Origin: Dehalococcoidia bacterium
Lineage (GTDB): Bacteria; Chloroflexota; Dehalococcoidia; GIF9; JAUXIO01
Reading direction: 5' to 3'
Assembly: GCA_030620975.1 (NCBI GenBank)
Contig: JAUXIO010000008.1
Location: forward strand, 1-34,773
DNA: 34,773 bases
Shown here piece by piece: positions 1-6,958 of the stretch. Numbering within the stretch: position 1 is the first letter of the stretch; every line of letters starts with the position of its first letter. The notes beneath the pieces were generated by a model. That model did no database searches, was not told where the DNA came from, and saw only the letters and a list, made by a program, of their open reading frames with translations. The position numbers were made by a program, and so were the translations under genes.

Positions 1-283
1 CCTGTAAGTGTTCGTAGATGCAGCATATCTGCATGGCGAAGTTTTTCTCTGGGTATAACCTTGCTAACTGGTCAGCGTAGTCCTTGGTAGTGGGGTTCTG
101 AGAGTCTATTGCCGTGCAAATCTTTTGGGTTTGAATTACGATTTCAGGTTTTGGAGTGGAAGCGCTACGTGGTGGGCCTTTCCGGACTAAGTTGGGTATG
201 GTGCAAGCTCCCGCCGTGAGCGAGATTAAAAGGCACAGGGCTAGGAGTAAGCTGATATGTAATAGGCTAGTTCCGTATTTCAT
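1..283 (-). CDS. Secreted or lipoprotein-like protein, N-terminal fragment (cut by window edge)
   Basis: Reading the minus strand from an ATG at 283 gives 94 uninterrupted codons running off the left edge. Residues 1-27 look like a secretion signal: a Lys near the start, a Leu-rich core (SLLLALCLLISL), then TAGAC, where the Cys could be lipidated although the residue at -3 is not the usual Leu. The following stretch is Pro/Ser-rich. The last visible residues (DYADQLARLY, then an ICCIYEHLQ-like segment) faintly resemble the start of transglutaminase-like domains; that is a guess. A TATAAT lies at 296-301 on the minus strand, 12 bases before the ATG, with no good -35 and no Shine-Dalgarno. The comEC stop is 90 bases upstream. 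Function not recognised. Confidence 0.55.
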   Translation of the reverse strand, partial: MKYGTSLLHISLLLALCLLISLTAGACTIPNLVRKGPPRSASTPKPEIVIQTQKICTAIDSQNPTTKDYADQLARLYPEKNFAMQICCIYEHLQ

Positions 284-372
284 TAACTAGCTTTAATTAT
301 ACTCTAATTAGCCGTGCAGTTGATATGTTGATTTGTTTGAGGTACAGCTTTTTACTCTGCTGTTAAGGCAAA

Positions 373-2811
373 CTACGGTTGTGGCTTTTGTGCTTTTACC
401 CACAGCCTCTCGCCATCGGTAACGAATTCTATAGTGCCACTTTCTGAAGTTAGATATACTTTGTCTCTGCCTAATCTTTCCTCTAGCCTTTCTACTACTT
501 CAGGGCTGGGATGCCCAAATCGGTTATTTGCGCCCACTGATATCACCGCCACCTCGGGGTCAACTACAGCTAGGAATTCTGCTGAAGTGGAAGTCTGGCT
601 GCCGTGATGGGCGACCTTTAATATGGTGCTTCTCAATTGAGCCCGCTGAGTGACGAGCTGCCATTCCGCCTCACTACCGATATCGGCGGTAAATAGAAAA
701 CTTACTTCACCGAAACTTAATCTCAGCACCACCCCATTGTTATCGATGTCATCACTGGTGCCTTCTAATAGAGGTGATGGTGGGTTGAGTACCTCAATTT
801 TACTACCTCCACCCAAATCAATTTGCTGCCCGGATTGGGCTATGGTACGCTTGATATTTTTCTCTTTTACTAACTCGAGCCATTGCTGGTAGATAGATGA
901 GGCATAGGGTATTCCGGGCTCAAGCACCTGCTTTACTTCATAACGTTGAGCAACCTCTACTAAACCGGTGACATGGTCAGCATGAGGTTGAGTTAGCACT
1001 ACCAGGTCAATGGTTCTATCCCAGAAGGGAAGCTTTTTGCCCAACTCCAGATTTATTGCTTGAGGACTGGGTCCGCCATCAATAAGGATATTTTGCTGGC
1101 AAGGCGTTTGAATTAGGATGGCATCACCTTGACCGATATTGAGAAAACTTATATGGAGCTGGTCATCGGGCAAGGAAAAGACGGCCGCCCAGACCAGAAC
1201 GGTTACTATCAGGAGCGGCGTAATAATCCATTTCCTGGGTAAGTGGGTAGCGAGCTTTGAAATGTTGCTTGCCAGTTGGCTCATTCTTGAGGATACTTTG
1301 GCCCACAAATTAGCTAGCTCCCTTTTATAGTTTATAGAGACCATAATTGTTGCCAGTAAAGCATAGTAGCTCCATATTTGCCAGCTATGTAGCTCGGTTA
1401 CTTGGAGGGAAGAGAAGGGCAGGGCATCAAAACCTTGCACTATTAGAATTAAATAACTGAGGAAAAGCCAGGCCAGCCAACCTGCAATTTGAGCTAGAGC
1501 TGGGGTGAAAAGTCCTAGCCCGCCGACCAAAGCTGCGGTGACAATGATACCGGGTAAGGCAAGTAATGCAAGGAAAGTCGCCGGCAGCCCAACTAGTGAG
1601 ACGATGCCAAAATTGTAGGCGATGACCGGCCAGGTTGCCAATATGGCACTTAAGGTTACGGCGAAACTATCATTGACTATGTTACATAGCGATGCCGCTG
1701 TTCCAGTATTAGTAAAAGATGCAGAAATGGCCTTTCTTCCCCAGCTTTGGAAGTAAGGGAAAAGGAGGACGAGCCCGGTCATAGCGAGAAAGCTGAGCTG
1801 AAAGGATACATCCCATAATATTCGCGGCTGAAATCCCACCATTACCGCCGCGGCAAAAGCTAGGGCAGTTAACGCACTTCGCTGTCTTCCCAGGCATGTC
1901 GCCGCCAAGAACAGGCTTCCCATCACCGTGGCTCGAACTACGGGCGGGCGCATGCCAGTGACTAGGGCATAGAGCCAGATGGCGGTAAATGCCAGCCAGA
2001 TATAAATAGAATGCTGCTTTCCGAAAAGGAAGATGCCGAAGCTGAGGAGCATACCCAGAATAATGCTAACGTGGAGACCGGAAATAGCCAGCATGTGGGC
2101 AGTGCCAGTTTGGGAAAAGGCTTCTCGGAGAGAAGAAGGTATGCCGCCTCTTATGCCTAGGAGAATAGCCTGGGCCAGTGATGCCTGTGGCTCGGGTAAA
2201 GCGATAGAGAGACTTTGTGAAAGGCGATTTCTCAAATAATAAATCCATGTCATCGGCTTGAAGCCTTTTCCCCTGTCCATGATTTCTATTTTGGGGTAAT
2301 AGATAGTGGAATAAATCTCCCGCCGCTCCAGATAGCTCTTATAGTCGAAGTCATCAAATTGCTGTGGCGTCTCCAGCTTGCCGATTATCTTGAGCACGTC
2401 TCCATAGTGGCAGCCGGGATATCTGGGTGCCTGTATGAGAGCAGTTCCTGAAACCTCTCTTTTATCGCCATCTATAGTTATTTCTGTAGCGGAAAGTTGA
2501 AGAGAGGCGGTTACCTCCTTGATTTCGGGCTCTGTTGATACCATTCCTTGGATTTCAACCACTCCACAGTCGTTGTAAAAATGCAGGCAGTGCTCATCAA
2601 CTGCGGGCAGACTTGACTGGGGGTGGAGGGCGCCGCCGAATAAAGCGAAAAGGCAAAGCCCAGTCAGCAGCAAGCCTTTTTTGCAATTGGGGAAGAGAGG
2701 TAGGAAGCAAAAGGGGAGAAGCGCGGAGAGGATAGTGAGTGGGGGCAAAGCAGTTTTTGCCCCCAGGAAAATGCCAGCCACGAAGGCGCAGCTAAGATAA
2801 ATGAGCGTCAC
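373..2811 (-). CDS. comEC: ComEC/Rec2 family DNA internalization protein
   Basis: This 812-residue inner-membrane channel protein is expected to pass single-stranded DNA into the cytoplasm during natural transformation. The order is typical of the family: two N-terminal membrane segments (about 1-60), a soluble domain (about 70-185), the multi-pass Competence domain (about 205-490, with ISGLHVS at 243-249 and the GMRPPVVRA segment near 286), and a C-terminal metallo-beta-lactamase domain (about 550-805, with NIGQGDA, LIDGG, HADH and VAHHGS). The HxHxDH motif reads QPHADH at 608-613, so the first His is Gln. The start is a GTG nine bases after the comEA stop; AAGGA lies a little upstream. comEA and comEC form one minus-strand operon. 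Length is normal for the family. Identification is firm; whether the cells are competent is unknown. Confidence 0.95.
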   Translation of the reverse strand: MTLIYLSCAFVAGIFLGAKTALPPLTILSALLPFCFLPLFPNCKKGLLLTGLCLFALFGGALHPQSSLPAVDEHCLHFYNDCGVVEIQGMVSTEPEIKEVTASLQLSATEITIDGDKREVSGTALIQAPRYPGCHYGDVLKIIGKLETPQQFDDFDYKSYLERREIYSTIYYPKIEIMDRGKGFKPMTWIYYLRNRLSQSLSIALPEPQASLAQAILLGIRGGIPSSLREAFSQTGTAHMLAISGLHVSIILGMLLSFGIFLFGKQHSIYIWLAFTAIWLYALVTGMRPPVVRATVMGSLFLAATCLGRQRSALTALAFAAAVMVGFQPRILWDVSFQLSFLAMTGLVLLFPYFQSWGRKAISASFTNTGTAASLCNIVNDSFAVTLSAILATWPVIAYNFGIVSLVGLPATFLALLALPGIIVTAALVGGLGLFTPALAQIAGWLAWLFLSYLILIVQGFDALPFSSLQVTELHSWQIWSYYALLATIMVSINYKRELANLWAKVSSRMSQLASNISKLATHLPRKWIITPLLIVTVLVWAAVFSLPDDQLHISFLNIGQGDAILIQTPCQQNILIDGGPSPQAINLELGKKLPFWDRTIDLVVLTQPHADHVTGLVEVAQRYEVKQVLEPGIPYASSIYQQWLELVKEKNIKRTIAQSGQQIDLGGGSKIEVLNPPSPLLEGTSDDIDNNGVVLRLSFGEVSFLFTADIGSEAEWQLVTQRAQLRSTILKVAHHGSQTSTSAEFLAVVDPEVAVISVGANNRFGHPSPEVVERLEERLGRDKVYLTSESGTIEFVTDGERLWVKAQKPQP

Positions 2812-2820
2812 TGTCGGCTT

Positions 2821-3333
2821 CTAGTCCTTTACGGTGATTAAGTCCTTGATTTTCTCAAAAGTGTTGCTGCCGATACCCTCAACCTTGGTCAGCTCGATGA
2901 TATTTTGGAAAGGGCCTTTCTCGGTGCGGTAATTGATAATGGAATGAGCTCTGCCTGGACCAATTTCGGGTAAGGCTTCCAGCAGCCAGGCCTCGGCTCG
3001 ATTCACGTCAATTTTTTGGGGTGCAGAGGCTTCGCCAGCTTCAGGCACATAAATCTTAAGATGACCGAGGTCAGCATCGGGCTCAATGCCGCCGGCTGCT
3101 TTTAGGATATCTTCTAAAGTGTCACCTTGCCTCAAGGGATAGAATCCGGGATTGGCCACGGCGCCGCCAACATAAACTTTGTCGGGTAGCTCGGGAGTAG
3201 TAGATGAGGGTAGAGTAATTTCTATCGTCTGGCTCTGGCTTTGCTTGGCGGCCAACACTATGCCACCGCTCAGCACGGCAACAATTAAAAAGATGATAGC
3301 CAATATCCAGTAATTCTTTCGCTGGTTTGTCAT
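2821..3333 (-). CDS. comEA: ComEA family DNA-binding competence protein
   Basis: This 170-residue membrane-anchored protein is expected to bind incoming double-stranded DNA on the outer face of the membrane and pass it to ComEC. One N-terminal membrane segment (about 8-29, ILAIIFLIVAVLSGGIVLAA) is followed by a linker, an SLBB-type domain (about 50-95, VYVGGAVANPGFY and GDTLEDILKAAGG) and a C-terminal helix-hairpin-helix pair (about 105-168, IDVNRAEAWLLEALPEIGPG and VEGIGSNTFEKI). The ATG is preceded by a strong purine-rich ribosome site (GGAGGGGG) about eight bases upstream. It is the first gene of the comEA-comEC operon and is transcribed away from smpB across a 60-base divergent gap. Size and domain order match the family. 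Confidence 0.95.
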   Translation of the reverse strand: MTNQRKNYWILAIIFLIVAVLSGGIVLAAKQSQSQTIEITLPSSTTPELPDKVYVGGAVANPGFYPLRQGDTLEDILKAAGGIEPDADLGHLKIYVPEAGEASAPQKIDVNRAEAWLLEALPEIGPGRAHSIINYRTEKGPFQNIIELTKVEGIGSNTFEKIKDLITVKD

Positions 3334-3354
3334 GAGATGCCCCCTCCACTTATC

Positions 3355-3383
3355 TTGCTTACCTTACATGGCAATGATAGAAT
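3355..3383 (+). promoter_or_regulatory. smpB promoter (sigma-70 type)
   Basis: TTGCTT at 3355-3360 and TAGAAT at 3378-3383 are separated by 17 bases. The predicted start of transcription is about 3390, only a few bases before the smpB ATG at 3394, leaving no room for a ribosome-binding site. Confidence 0.5.
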
Positions 3384-3393
3384 TCTAGCACAA

Positions 3394-3858
3394 ATGGCAA
3401 GTTCAAAGACCATAGCAGTTAATCGCAGAGCCTTTCACGACTATCACATTCTGGACAGGCTGGAAGCGGGTATTGTTCTTACTGGCAGTGAAATAAAGTC
3501 GGTTCGAGCTGGCACTGTAAATCTTCGGGACGCCTATGCTAAGGTTGAAAATAATGAATTATGGCTGTTTAACGCTCATATTGCTCGCTATAAAGCGGCT
3601 AGCCGTGATGTTCCCGAACCAGCACGTAGGCGCAAACTCTTGCTTCACCGGAAGCAAATTGACAATCTCATTGGCATGACGGTGCGGAAAGGTTTGACAA
3701 TAGTGCCGCTCAAGCTGTATATTAAAAATGGAGTAGCTAAAGTTGAATTGGGTATAGTTCGCGGCAAGAAGCTTTATGATAAGCGAGAGGCTATCAGGAG
3801 CCGTGAATTAGATAGAGAAACGGATAGAATGCTGAAGGCAGCGGGAAGGAGGAGGTAG
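3394..3858 (+). CDS. smpB: SsrA-binding protein SmpB
   Basis: SmpB binds tmRNA and delivers it to ribosomes stalled on broken messages (trans-translation). The 154-residue product has the OB-fold core: RRAFHDYHILDRLEAGIVLTGSEIKS near the start, then SVRAGTVNLRDAYAKV, and a basic C-terminal tail (GKKLYDKREAIRSRELDRE) that takes the place of mRNA in the channel. The reading frame is open for 19 codons further upstream, but family members begin at MASSKTIAVNRRAF, a sigma-70-like promoter lies inside that extension, and the normal length is about 150-160. ATG 3394 is therefore chosen; no Shine-Dalgarno precedes it and a leaderless message is likely. The tmRNA gene starts 20 bases after the stop, so the two partners are adjacent. 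Confidence 0.96.
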   Translation: MASSKTIAVNRRAFHDYHILDRLEAGIVLTGSEIKSVRAGTVNLRDAYAKVENNELWLFNAHIARYKAASRDVPEPARRRKLLLHRKQIDNLIGMTVRKGLTIVPLKLYIKNGVAKVELGIVRGKKLYDKREAIRSRELDRETDRMLKAAGRRR

Positions 3859-3878
3859 AGCTAAAATCAGGTTTCTGA

Positions 3879-4228
3879 GGGGGCGCGTGGCTTCGACAGG
3901 GGAAGAGTGAGCAGGATAGCAGGCCGAGGTGCCATCTAGCTCGTAAAACAGGTGGCAAAGACAACTGCCGAAGCAGTTCCAATTGCAGCCTAATTAAGGG
4001 TTGCACATCTAACCCGACCTCACCTTGATGGGTTGGGATTGGGTGACGAAAAGTCAAGGTGCTCCAATTTCCGATGTCAATAGGGGGATGGCTAAGATAA
4101 ATTGACTGGCCCGATTGAACTCGGTCGGCAGAGGACAATCGGGTGAGATAAAAGAGCTGACTAAGCCTGTAGTTGATTCTGGTAGCGTTCCTCTGGACGG
4201 GGAGTTCGACCCTCCCCCGCCTCCACCA
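3879..4228 (+). ncRNA. ssrA: Transfer-messenger RNA (tmRNA)
   Basis: tmRNA releases stalled ribosomes and tags the unfinished protein for degradation. The 5' end GGGGGCG (3879-3885) pairs over seven positions (one G-U) with CGCCTCC before the terminal ACCA at 4225-4228. The conserved GTGGCTTCGACAGG follows the 5' strand, and a T-arm with GTTCGAC sits near 4203-4209. The tag reading frame appears to resume at GCA 3955 and run to TAA 3991-3993, giving AKTTAEAVPIAA; the small hydrophobic end fits ClpXP-type degrons. The resume codon is inferred from frame and the Ala-Ala end. A TAAAAT at 3862-3867 may be its own -10, but no -35 fits, so co-transcription with smpB followed by processing is equally possible. 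Confidence 0.96.
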
Positions 4229-4238
4229 AGAAGTTTCT

Positions 4239-4267
4239 ACGCCCTGTCAGCCAGGGCGTTTGTTTTT
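4239..4267 (+). terminator. Rho-independent terminator after ssrA
   Basis: ACGCCCTG (4239-4246) and CAGGGCGT (4252-4259) form a perfect eight-base-pair stem with a five-base loop, followed by TTGTTTTT. It lies ten bases after the tmRNA 3' end and should end smpB-ssrA transcription. Confidence 0.9.
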
Positions 4268-4328
4268 ACTTCGCCTCTTAGAAAGTTCCTCATAGCCGTC
4301 ATGGTCTTATGCTGCCCTGTGACATTAT

Positions 4329-4430
4329 GAGATTTGCCACGCTTCGCTCGCAATGGCAGGAAAAGAAAATTCGTAATGAGGAGGAAAAGGAAGTTTGCAA
4401 TGGCATGAAAGCAAGGAGTTCGCAGTGACA
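4329..4430. repeat. Decayed palindromic intergenic repeat (copy A) with imperfect 25-base units
   Basis: The left part (4329-4358, GAGATTTGCC then CTTCGCTCGCAATGG) is a short inverted repeat of the same type as the elements at 32166 and 34476. The right part contains about three degenerate units of roughly 25 bases, near 4354, 4381 and 4406, each with a purine run followed by TTCGTAATG, TTTGCAATG or TTCGCAGTG. AAAAGGAAGTTTGCAATG (4385-4402) recurs exactly at 32267-32285 apart from one extra A. The rest of 4268-4476 shows no gene. Confidence 0.7.
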
Positions 4431-4476
4431 AGGAAGAAGGCAAGGTGTCAGTGATCATGTGGGCGAGTACTCGGGC

Positions 4477-4505
4477 TTTACCCTAGGGGAGGGAGATGGT
4501 AGAAT
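4477..4505 (+). promoter_or_regulatory. yebC-ruvCA promoter
   Basis: TTTACC at 4477-4482 and TAGAAT at 4500-4505 are 17 bases apart. Transcription would begin about 4512, leaving a 13-base leader with GAGGA before the yebC ATG. Confidence 0.5.
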
Positions 4506-4524
4506 TGGTTTTGAGGATGTAGCT

Positions 4525-5277
4525 ATGTCTGGGCACTCTAAGTGGTCGCAAATTAAGCGGCAGAAAGGCGTGGCTGATGCCAGGCGGGGGCAACTTTTTA
4601 CCAAGTTAACCCGCGAGATAATTGTGGCGGCGCGCGATGGTGGCTCCAATCCTGAAACTAATTTCCGGCTGCGATTGGGGATACAGAGAGCCCGTGATGG
4701 CAGTATGCCTCTGGAAAACATTGAGCGAGCTATAAAGCGGGGCAGCGGCGAGCTTGAAGCATCTAAACTGGATGAGATAACTTTTGAAGGCTACGACCCC
4801 AACGGAGTGGCAGTTTTGGCGCAGACGGTGACTGATAATCGTAACCGCACTATTCAGGATGTGCGTCGCTTTTTCTCGCGCCACGGCGGTAATTTGGGTG
4901 AACCTGGCTGTGTTAGCTGGCTTTTTGAGTTGAAGGGTGTGATTATTATAGAAGCTAATGATGTGGGTGGCGATGAATTGGCTTTGCAGGCCATTGACGC
5001 CGGCGCTGAGGATTTTAAAGTGGAGAGAGGCTATCTTGAGGTTTATACCACGCCACAGAATCTTGAAACGGTGAGAAAGGCGTTAGAAGGGCAGAAGCCG
5101 ATAGTTTCGGCAGAGCTTTCTCTGTTGCCTAAAACCACAATAACGCTGGAGGAGAAAGACGCCACCCGGACTTTACATTTCCTTGACCAATTGGAAGAGT
5201 TGAGCGATGTGCAGCGCGTTTTTTCCAATGTAGATTTTACCGACGTTGTTTTGGAAAAGTTGCGCGCTCAGGCGTAG
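4525..5277 (+). CDS. yebC: YebC/PmpR (TACO1-like) family protein
   Basis: This 250-residue member of the YebC family starts with the signature SGHSKWSQIKRQKGVADARR and continues with LFTKLTREI, then YDPNGVAVL, DNRNRT and GGNLGEPG. The family has been described as transcription regulators near ruvC and, in the mitochondrial TACO1 branch, as translation activators. The frame is open 22 codons upstream, but the family start at MSGHSKW, GAGGA seven bases before ATG 4525 and a promoter inside the extension favour the shorter form. It is the first gene of a run with ruvC (22 bases downstream) and ruvA, a conserved order. Length is normal. Confidence 0.93.
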   Translation: MSGHSKWSQIKRQKGVADARRGQLFTKLTREIIVAARDGGSNPETNFRLRLGIQRARDGSMPLENIERAIKRGSGELEASKLDEITFEGYDPNGVAVLAQTVTDNRNRTIQDVRRFFSRHGGNLGEPGCVSWLFELKGVIIIEANDVGGDELALQAIDAGAEDFKVERGYLEVYTTPQNLETVRKALEGQKPIVSAELSLLPKTTITLEEKDATRTLHFLDQLEELSDVQRVFSNVDFTDVVLEKLRAQA

Positions 5278-5299
5278 TTGAGTAGTCTGAAGAAATCTT

Positions 5300-5797
5300 A
5301 TGCGAATTCTAGGCATTGACCCCGGCACCATAAATTTTGGCTATGGCGTAGTTGATGGCGAAGATAAGATGACCATGGTTGATTGCGGGGTCTTGACCTT
5401 TTCCTCTCGGATTCCCATAGAACAGAGACTTCACTCCTTACATACGAAGCTGAATGAAATTATTACTCGGTATCAGCCCGATGAAGTAGCTGTTGAAGAA
5501 CCCTTTGTGGCTAAGAATGTGCGTTCGGCATTGGCTGTGGGACGGTCTCAGGCGGTGGCTATGCTGGCTGGAGCTGGTCAGGGATTGCCCGTTTATTGCT
5601 ATACGCCAACTTATATAAAGCAGCAGGTAACTGGCTATGGGAATAGCAGCAAGGAGCAGGTGCAGGAAGTGGTGAAAATCCAGCTTGACCTTTCGCGGCC
5701 TCCTCAGTCTAGCGATGCTGCCGATGCCTTAGCCGTAGCCATCTGCCATCTCCGGCAGATACATCTTAAGCGGGTATTATCAGCTTCGAAGGAGTGA
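5300..5797 (+). CDS. ruvC: Holliday junction endonuclease RuvC
   Basis: RuvC cuts Holliday junctions symmetrically during recombinational repair. The 165-residue protein keeps the RNase H-like active site: Asp7 in GIDPG, Glu66 in VEEPF, and Asp139 and Asp142 in the SSDAADALAVA segment. The YTPTYIKQQVTGYGNSSKEQV stretch matches the family. The ATG follows yebC by 22 bases, and ruvA starts one base after its stop, with AAGGAG in the ruvC end serving as ruvA's ribosome site. Translation of the two is probably coupled. No ruvB follows in the window. Confidence 0.97.
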   Translation: MRILGIDPGTINFGYGVVDGEDKMTMVDCGVLTFSSRIPIEQRLHSLHTKLNEIITRYQPDEVAVEEPFVAKNVRSALAVGRSQAVAMLAGAGQGLPVYCYTPTYIKQQVTGYGNSSKEQVQEVVKIQLDLSRPPQSSDAADALAVAICHLRQIHLKRVLSASKE

Positions 5798-5798
5798 A

Positions 5799-6374
5799 AT
5801 GATTGCCGCTTTAGAGGGTATTTTAGAGTATAGAGGGCTTGATTCAGTCGTTATTAAGGTTGGCGGCGTCAGCCTTCAGGCGTATATTCCCAGCTCAACT
5901 TTGAGTCGGCTTGGAGCTGTGGGTGATAAAGTCTATCTCCATACCTATCTTTACCTTAAAGAAGACAATATTAGCCTCTATGGATTTGCTTCGATCGAAG
6001 AGGTGAAGCTTTTTCAAAATCTTATTTCCGTGTCGGGTATTGGTCCCAAAGCGGGACTGACATTGCTTTCTTCACTCAGCCCGGAGCAACTTGCTCTGGC
6101 TATTACCAGCGGTAATGTTGACCTTCTCAGCCAGGTGCCGGGCATCGGCAGGAAGATAGCCAGCCGCGTCGTTCTTGAGCTAAAAACCAAGCTGGAGAAG
6201 GACTGGAAGGGGGTGGCTGCCTTGCCTTTGGCTCAAGAAAATACCGATGTCATAGCTGCTCTGACCAGCCTTGGCTATTCCTTGAGGGAGGCTACTCAAG
6301 CCGCTTCAGCCTTACCTGAGTCCAAGGAGATGAGCTTGGAGGAGAAGGTTAAGCTGGCACTGCAGCAGTTGTAG
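5799..6374 (+). CDS. ruvA: Holliday junction branch migration protein RuvA
   Basis: RuvA binds the four-way junction as a tetramer and loads the RuvB motor. The 191-residue protein has the OB-fold domain (1-64, MIAALEGILEYRGLDSVVIKVGG), tandem helix-hairpin-helix motifs (about 70-130, SVSGIGPKAGLTLLSSL and QVPGIGRKIASRVVLELK) and a C-terminal domain (about 148-191, DVIAALTSLGYSLREA) that contacts RuvB. The start sits one base after the ruvC stop with AAGGAG in front. RuvB must be encoded elsewhere, because the next gene is an unrelated nuclease-like protein. Confidence 0.97.
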   Translation: MIAALEGILEYRGLDSVVIKVGGVSLQAYIPSSTLSRLGAVGDKVYLHTYLYLKEDNISLYGFASIEEVKLFQNLISVSGIGPKAGLTLLSSLSPEQLALAITSGNVDLLSQVPGIGRKIASRVVLELKTKLEKDWKGVAALPLAQENTDVIAALTSLGYSLREATQAASALPESKEMSLEEKVKLALQQL

Positions 6375-6472
6375 ACCGTAGTTGAGAAACATTAAATCTA
6401 ATACAGAAGCCAATCACACCGGGATCTTAAAACTGATTTGGGACATTAGGTTTATAGCTTAGGGGTTGAATT

Positions 6473-6958
6473 ATGGAAATATATTTATTCATAGTTATTT
6501 TAGCTTTGCTGGCGATAATTGTTGTGTTGCTTCTCAGGCCAAGGAGGGTGGAAATCCCCGCCGTTGAGGATTTGGAGAAGAAGCTGCTCTTCGCTTTGGC
6601 TTCGGAGAAGTCGGTAAAAGACGTTCAGGATATTCTACAGAAGTTACCCCTTGATGTGGTGAGAAGCTTGACTGCGAGCTCGGCCAGGGCGAAGGGGAAG
6701 TTGAGTGAGGTGTTAGCTACTTTTAAGTTTACTCAGTACGACAGGCTTTTCTACCTTGGCGAGCCCGTAGACTTTGTGGGGATTAAGTATGGTGAAGGCG
6801 TGGACTTTATAGAGGTCAAGACGGGTAAATCTGGGCTGAGTGAGGATGAGAAGAAGTTAAGGGAGTTGATTGAGTCGGGGCGGGTCAATTATGTGCCGCT
6901 CTCCGTGGAGAGAATAGGTATTGCTGAGGAAGTTGATATGGAGAACAGGGAGTCTTGA
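6473..6958 (+). CDS. Membrane-anchored Holliday-junction-resolvase-related nuclease-like protein
   Basis: This 161-residue protein begins with one membrane segment (4-21, [18 protein letters not shown]) followed by RPRR, so the rest should face the cytoplasm. Residues 80-140 carry the pattern of the family related to archaeal Holliday junction resolvases (I match it to Pfam Endonuc_Holl from memory): YLGEPVDF with Asp100, then [11 protein letters not shown] with Glu114 and Lys116, the D...ExK core of PD-(D/E)xK nucleases. The middle (30-80) looks helical. AGGGG lies nine bases before the ATG. It follows ruvA after 98 bases and its TGA overlaps the uvrB ATG by one base, placing it in a repair cluster. 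Nuclease activity is not demonstrated for this protein; the family call is fairly sure, the role is not. Confidence 0.75.
   Translation: MEIYLFIVILALLAIIVVLLLRPRRVEIPAVEDLEKKLLFALASEKSVKDVQDILQKLPLDVVRSLTASSARAKGKLSEVLATFKFTQYDRLFYLGEPVDFVGIKYGEGVDFIEVKTGKSGLSEDEKKLRELIESGRVNYVPLSVERIGIAEEVDMENRES

Noticed and set aside
3794-4330. Open frames on both strands over the tmRNA gene
   Set aside because: They lie on a confidently identified RNA gene and its terminator.
4329-4430. CRISPR array
   Set aside because: The units are degenerate and contiguous without distinct spacers, and no cas gene is present.
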